Origin: Panax quinquefolius
Taxonomy: Eukaryota; Streptophyta; Magnoliopsida; Apiales; Araliaceae
Reading direction: 5' to 3'
NCBI GenBank assembly: GCA_020205615.1
Contig: CM035170.1
Span: 9,852,311-9,916,310, forward strand
DNA length: 64,000 bases
Position 1 is the stretch's first letter; each line of letters opens with the position of its first letter. Positions 61,016-64,000 of this stretch are shown piece after piece. Position numbers and translations under genes: made by a program. The notes below the pieces were generated by a model. The model made no database searches. It saw nothing but the letters and a program-made list of their open reading frames with translations, and was not told where the DNA came from.

Positions 61016-62152
61016 TTTTACCTTTTTTTTTGGTTATTAATCAATTTTTTTATAAGAAGATGAACTTTAACAGTAATTTTCAATTACTTACATGTGTTTA
61101 CCACAACAATCAATTTAAGATGTTATCTGAATATATATATATATATATATATCCACGGATCGAACTATAAGAACGATCTCTAATTCGTAGTTTAATATTA
61201 CGAATTGGTTGATGTCCAAAATACCCCTTATCAAGCCGTAATTTAATACTGCGACGCTAGATATGACTCCCTTGAAGACAACATTATTTTTGATAGGTCC
61301 GTTCGCATAACAAAACTGCGAACACTGAGTCTATTAATGATATACAAAAAATAATAAATTTATTTTACTTAATATTAATTTATTATTATCATTAAAATAA
61401 ATGTAATAATGCCAGTTTAAATAAAATTTTATTATTGCATACTCCATCAAAATATAAAATAAGAATGAAAATAAGGCAAACCATAAAATACAAATAAATC
61501 TCTATAACCATTTATAATCGGACACGTCACATTAATAATTTATACGTAAAATCATATTCATTGAATAATTTCAAGTTAAAAAACTAGTATATTCTTTTAG
61601 ATGAGGATTTTCTTTCCTTACTTTTTTTAACAACACCACTTTAAAGGAATGAAAATTATTAAATTTATAATATTTTTTGTTATTTTCACAACAATATTGT
61701 CGCTTATAGATGTATAATGGCGGTAAAAATCGCCGCTTTTATAAGATCTATAACGACAATTTTATTATAAAAATAATATTTTATTATGAATTTAATAATT
61801 TTTAAAAAATATCAACTTAAGTGGAATATCAAATTCATAGAAAGAGTCGCAAGGTTATAATTTTAGTAAACTTTACGATATAGAAGGAATTAAGAAAATA
61901 AAGACTTGCTGAAAATAAAGTTCACTATAAGAGAGAATACAAATTAATTTATACAATATGAAACTCAATGATCTTAATCTCACCTAAGTCCTCACTGGCA
62001 ACAAATTTATATCTATTTTAAATTTATTTATGAATCATCTAATAATTCAATTTAGTATAGAAATATTTTATTCAATTCAAACTAGTTTATATATCCTAAT
62101 TATAATTTTAACAGACATAAATCTAGCATAAAAAATAATATTTAAAATCATA
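61016..62152. other. AT-rich gene-free stretch with (TA)n and a foldback
   Basis: Contains an (AT)n run at 61130-61152 and a large imperfect palindrome at about 61640-61810. No gene recognised. Confidence 0.6.
61640..61810. repeat. Foldback sequence with long imperfect arms
   Basis: The centre, 61696-61760, pairs ATTGTCG-TTATAGAT with ATCTATAA-CGACAAT and TGGCGG with CGCC. The arms continue outward as AAAATTATTAAATT-ATAAT against its complement. This is a MITE-like or hairpin-forming sequence. No target duplication was identified. Confidence 0.6.
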
Positions 62153-62401
62153 CTCCTCCGCTCCTAAAAGACGAGAAAATTAAAATCTACGCATGTATTA
62201 AAAAAATAAAAGTAGAAGAAATAGAGTAAATTTTTTTTTTTTTAAAATATAAAAAATTTCAAATTTATCCTTAAATGATGAATATTTTATTTTTTTTATA
62301 CTAATAAATCCCACTAAATTACATATTTACGGTTAACTTTATGTATTATTTTATCTTAAGAACAAAAATACGTGAACTTTTAGTCATGAGGACGGAGGAA
62401 G
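62153..62401. mobile_element. Stowaway-like MITE 6
   Basis: Starts CTCCTCCGCTCCTAAAAGAC and ends TTAGTCATGAGGACGGAGGA plus AG, with TA at 62151-62152 and 62402-62403. 249 bp. It lies about 375 bp upstream of the RRM gene's start codon. Confidence 0.78.
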
Positions 62402-62682
62402 TAAGAAATATAAAAAAATTTATCTTAATAAGTATAAATTTAATAGACATAAATCTAATATTAAAAATGATATGGATCTAATTTTTTGGGGAATAATATA
62501 AATATAAACTAAATAGTTTAAAAGGTTTAGTAATTTTTTTAATGTACTAATTTTTTTTAATTTCCAAACAAATCCTAGAGAGGTTCCTTTTAGCACTACA
62601 CCACTCCCAGATTGATTTACCTAGTTTCACAATACAAAATTAACACCCCATTTCCACTATTTTCATCGTATGCGGGCGGGAT

Positions 62683-62691
62683 AAACCCTAA
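62683..62691 (+). promoter_or_regulatory. Telo-box AAACCCTAA
   Basis: AAACCCTAA about 85 bp before the ATG. A second copy in reverse orientation (TTAGGGTTT) is at 62746-62754. Telo-boxes are common near the starts of plant genes for RNA processing and translation. No clear TATA box is present at the usual distance. Confidence 0.55.
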
Positions 62692-62745
62692 AAATTAGGT
62701 TTATAATTTGGCCGGGTTTCGGTCATTTTTTTTCCAATTGGGGTT

Positions 62746-62754
62746 TTAGGGTTT
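62746..62754 (-). promoter_or_regulatory. Telo-box, reverse orientation
   Basis: TTAGGGTTT within GGGGTTTTAGGGTTTTGGC, 22 bp upstream of the start codon and probably in the 5' untranslated region. Confidence 0.5.
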
Positions 62755-62776
62755 TGGCGAAATTGATTGATTTTGA

Positions 62777-64000
62777 ATGGAAGAATCAGAAGAGCAACGT
62801 AAGCTTTTTGTGGGAGGAGTGTCATGGGTAACGACCGAAGACGTTCTAAAGGAGCACTTCAGCAAGTACGGAACAGTGGCGAGTGCTATGATTGCTAAAG
62901 ATCGAAATACAGGGGCACCAAGAGGTTTTGGTTTTGTTTCCTTCATTGACCCTTCTGCTGTTGGTAAAGCTCTTCAAGAACACAGCCATTACATTCTTGG
63001 CAGAACGGTATGGGTTCACATTTAATACCCTTTTTCTTCATTTTTTTTAAATAAAAATTTTCCCATTAAAACTCTTTTGAGGATTGTTAATAAAGATTTA
63101 ATTGTTATAGTTCTTGGTTGTTTGGATTTCAATAAGGTATAGGTATTTGTTTCTGTTCCTTGGTAATTTGAAGTTCTCATGTATGTGGGTTTGTGTATTT
63201 GTGGTTAAAGTATTTTTTTAAAATAAAGAAGCTTGTGATTTGAATCTGTAGTTTGCAATGTTCTGCAATTTTGGGAGAAAGAATCCCTTGTTTTTGTAGG
63301 ACGGAGTGTTGACTTTTAGTTTTGGGGAGAAAGTTAATATTTATTTCTCATTATTTACCCATTTTGAGGAGTAATTTTTGATTTTTTGTTTTAGTTTTAG
63401 TTTCGTTTTTGGAATTTTAAACTAGAGATGACAAGTTGTGTCTCACACTTTTAAGTATTTGTGTTGATTCAGTTTTATATATATTCTGCAATGTTTCTTT
63501 AGGTAGATGTGAAAAGAGCGATACCTAGAGGTGAACAAAATGAAATTCAACTACAACAGAGTAGATCTTTGAGTATTAACAGCAGCAGAAGTAATGGTAG
63601 GAGCAATGTACAGTTTAGGACTAAGAAGATTTTTGTAGGGGGTTTATCAGCTGATATAACGGAGGATGAGTTCAAGAGTTACTTTGAGCAGTTTGGTAGG
63701 ATCACAGATGTTGTTGTGATGCATGATAATGTCACTCGACGACCCAGGGGTTTTGGGTTTATAACTTTTGATTCAGAGAATGCTGTTGAGGATGTTTTAC
63801 TGAAGAGCTTTCATGGATTGGGTGGTAAGCATGTGGAGGTCAAGAAGGCTGTGCCAAAAGATGCAAGTAACACTGCTTATAATGGGCGAATGGGTAGTGG
63901 GAGGGGTTTTGACTCTAATAGTTATCAGGACGGAAATTTTCAGTCTTATAGTCCTAGATATGACTTGTTTCAGGATTATGGACACCATTCAGGTTATGGA
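62777..64000 (+). CDS. Two-RRM hnRNP A/B-type RNA-binding protein, 5' part
   Basis: Exon 1 is 62777-63007 (77 codons) and exon 2 runs from 63503 past the window edge. The donor G|GTATGG and acceptor TTTCTTTAG|G join in phase 0. RRM1 (about residues 8-82) has RNP2 KLFVGG and RNP1 RGFGFVSF; after splicing the sequence reads GRTVDVKRAIPRGEQ. A serine/asparagine/arginine-rich linker follows. RRM2 (about residues 113-188) has KIFVGGL and RGFGFITF, then HVEVKKAVPKD. The start of a glycine/serine/tyrosine-rich tail (GRGFDSNSYQ) is visible. Such proteins bind nuclear or shuttling mRNA and affect splicing, stability or translation; plant relatives are annotated as heterogeneous nuclear ribonucleoprotein 1-like. 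The frame is clean, in contrast to everything else here. The ATG is the first in frame after a leader with telo-boxes. The C-terminus is outside the window. Confidence 0.93.
63008..63502 (+). other. Intron 1 of the RRM gene
   Basis: GTATGG donor, T-rich body, TTTCTTTAG acceptor, 495 bp. Read unspliced, the frame would end at a TAA after 63022, so splicing is required. The intron lies at the end of RRM1, just before VDVKRA. Confidence 0.88.

Overview
This is nuclear DNA of a flowering plant, most likely a eudicot. It is AT-rich and dominated by transposable elements, with one ordinary host gene at the right edge. Ty3/gypsy, Ty1/copia, CACTA-like, Mutator-like, hAT, Stowaway, LINE and SINE-like sequences are all present. 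There is no bacterial or organellar gene content, and I cannot name the species.

Layout. 0.4-3.7 kb: a decayed multi-exon gene of the Transposase_24 type carried by CACTA (En/Spm) elements. Its last intron is filled by about eleven copies of a 167-bp tandem repeat. 4.65-22.5 kb: a minus-strand gypsy-like LTR element with a 5-bp target duplication (ATAGC). It is split by a plus-strand chromovirus (Tekay-like) arranged as integrase fragment - LTR - gag/PR/RT/RH/IN - LTR, with every gene frameshifted. 22.5-25.2 kb: what looks like another minus-strand LTR, joined to a copia reverse-transcriptase remnant. 25.6-34 kb: small DNA transposons, several closed by exact target duplications: an hAT MITE (8-bp TSD), a Mutator-like element (9-bp TSD), five well-supported Stowaway-like MITEs, and a SINE-like insert between two of them.

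34.2-57.1 kb: one Mutator-like element, identified by matching termini and the 9-bp duplication TTTTAATTA. Two retrotransposons sit inside it: a copia at 36.36-45.59 kb (TSD AAATT) and a short non-autonomous gypsy at 46.31-54.73 kb (TSD GTAAC). With both removed the element is about 5.2 kb. It is largely one giant inverted repeat, built on each side from GGTTACT-type repeats, with its centre near 45,954.

57.9-61.0 kb: a 5'-truncated minus-strand LINE containing a 550-bp hAT-like insertion. 62.15 kb: another Stowaway. 62.78-64.0 kb: the start of an apparently intact two-RRM hnRNP-type RNA-binding protein gene. It has an intron after codon 77, telo-box motifs upstream, and runs off the window.

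How the parts relate: only the RRM gene looks functional for the host. The rest records successive insertions whose order can be read from interruptions and target duplications. Repeated small differences at CG, CAG and CTG positions between element copies, and the same base missing from three primer-binding sites, suggest that some apparent frameshifts may be sequencing errors in methylated DNA rather than real decay.
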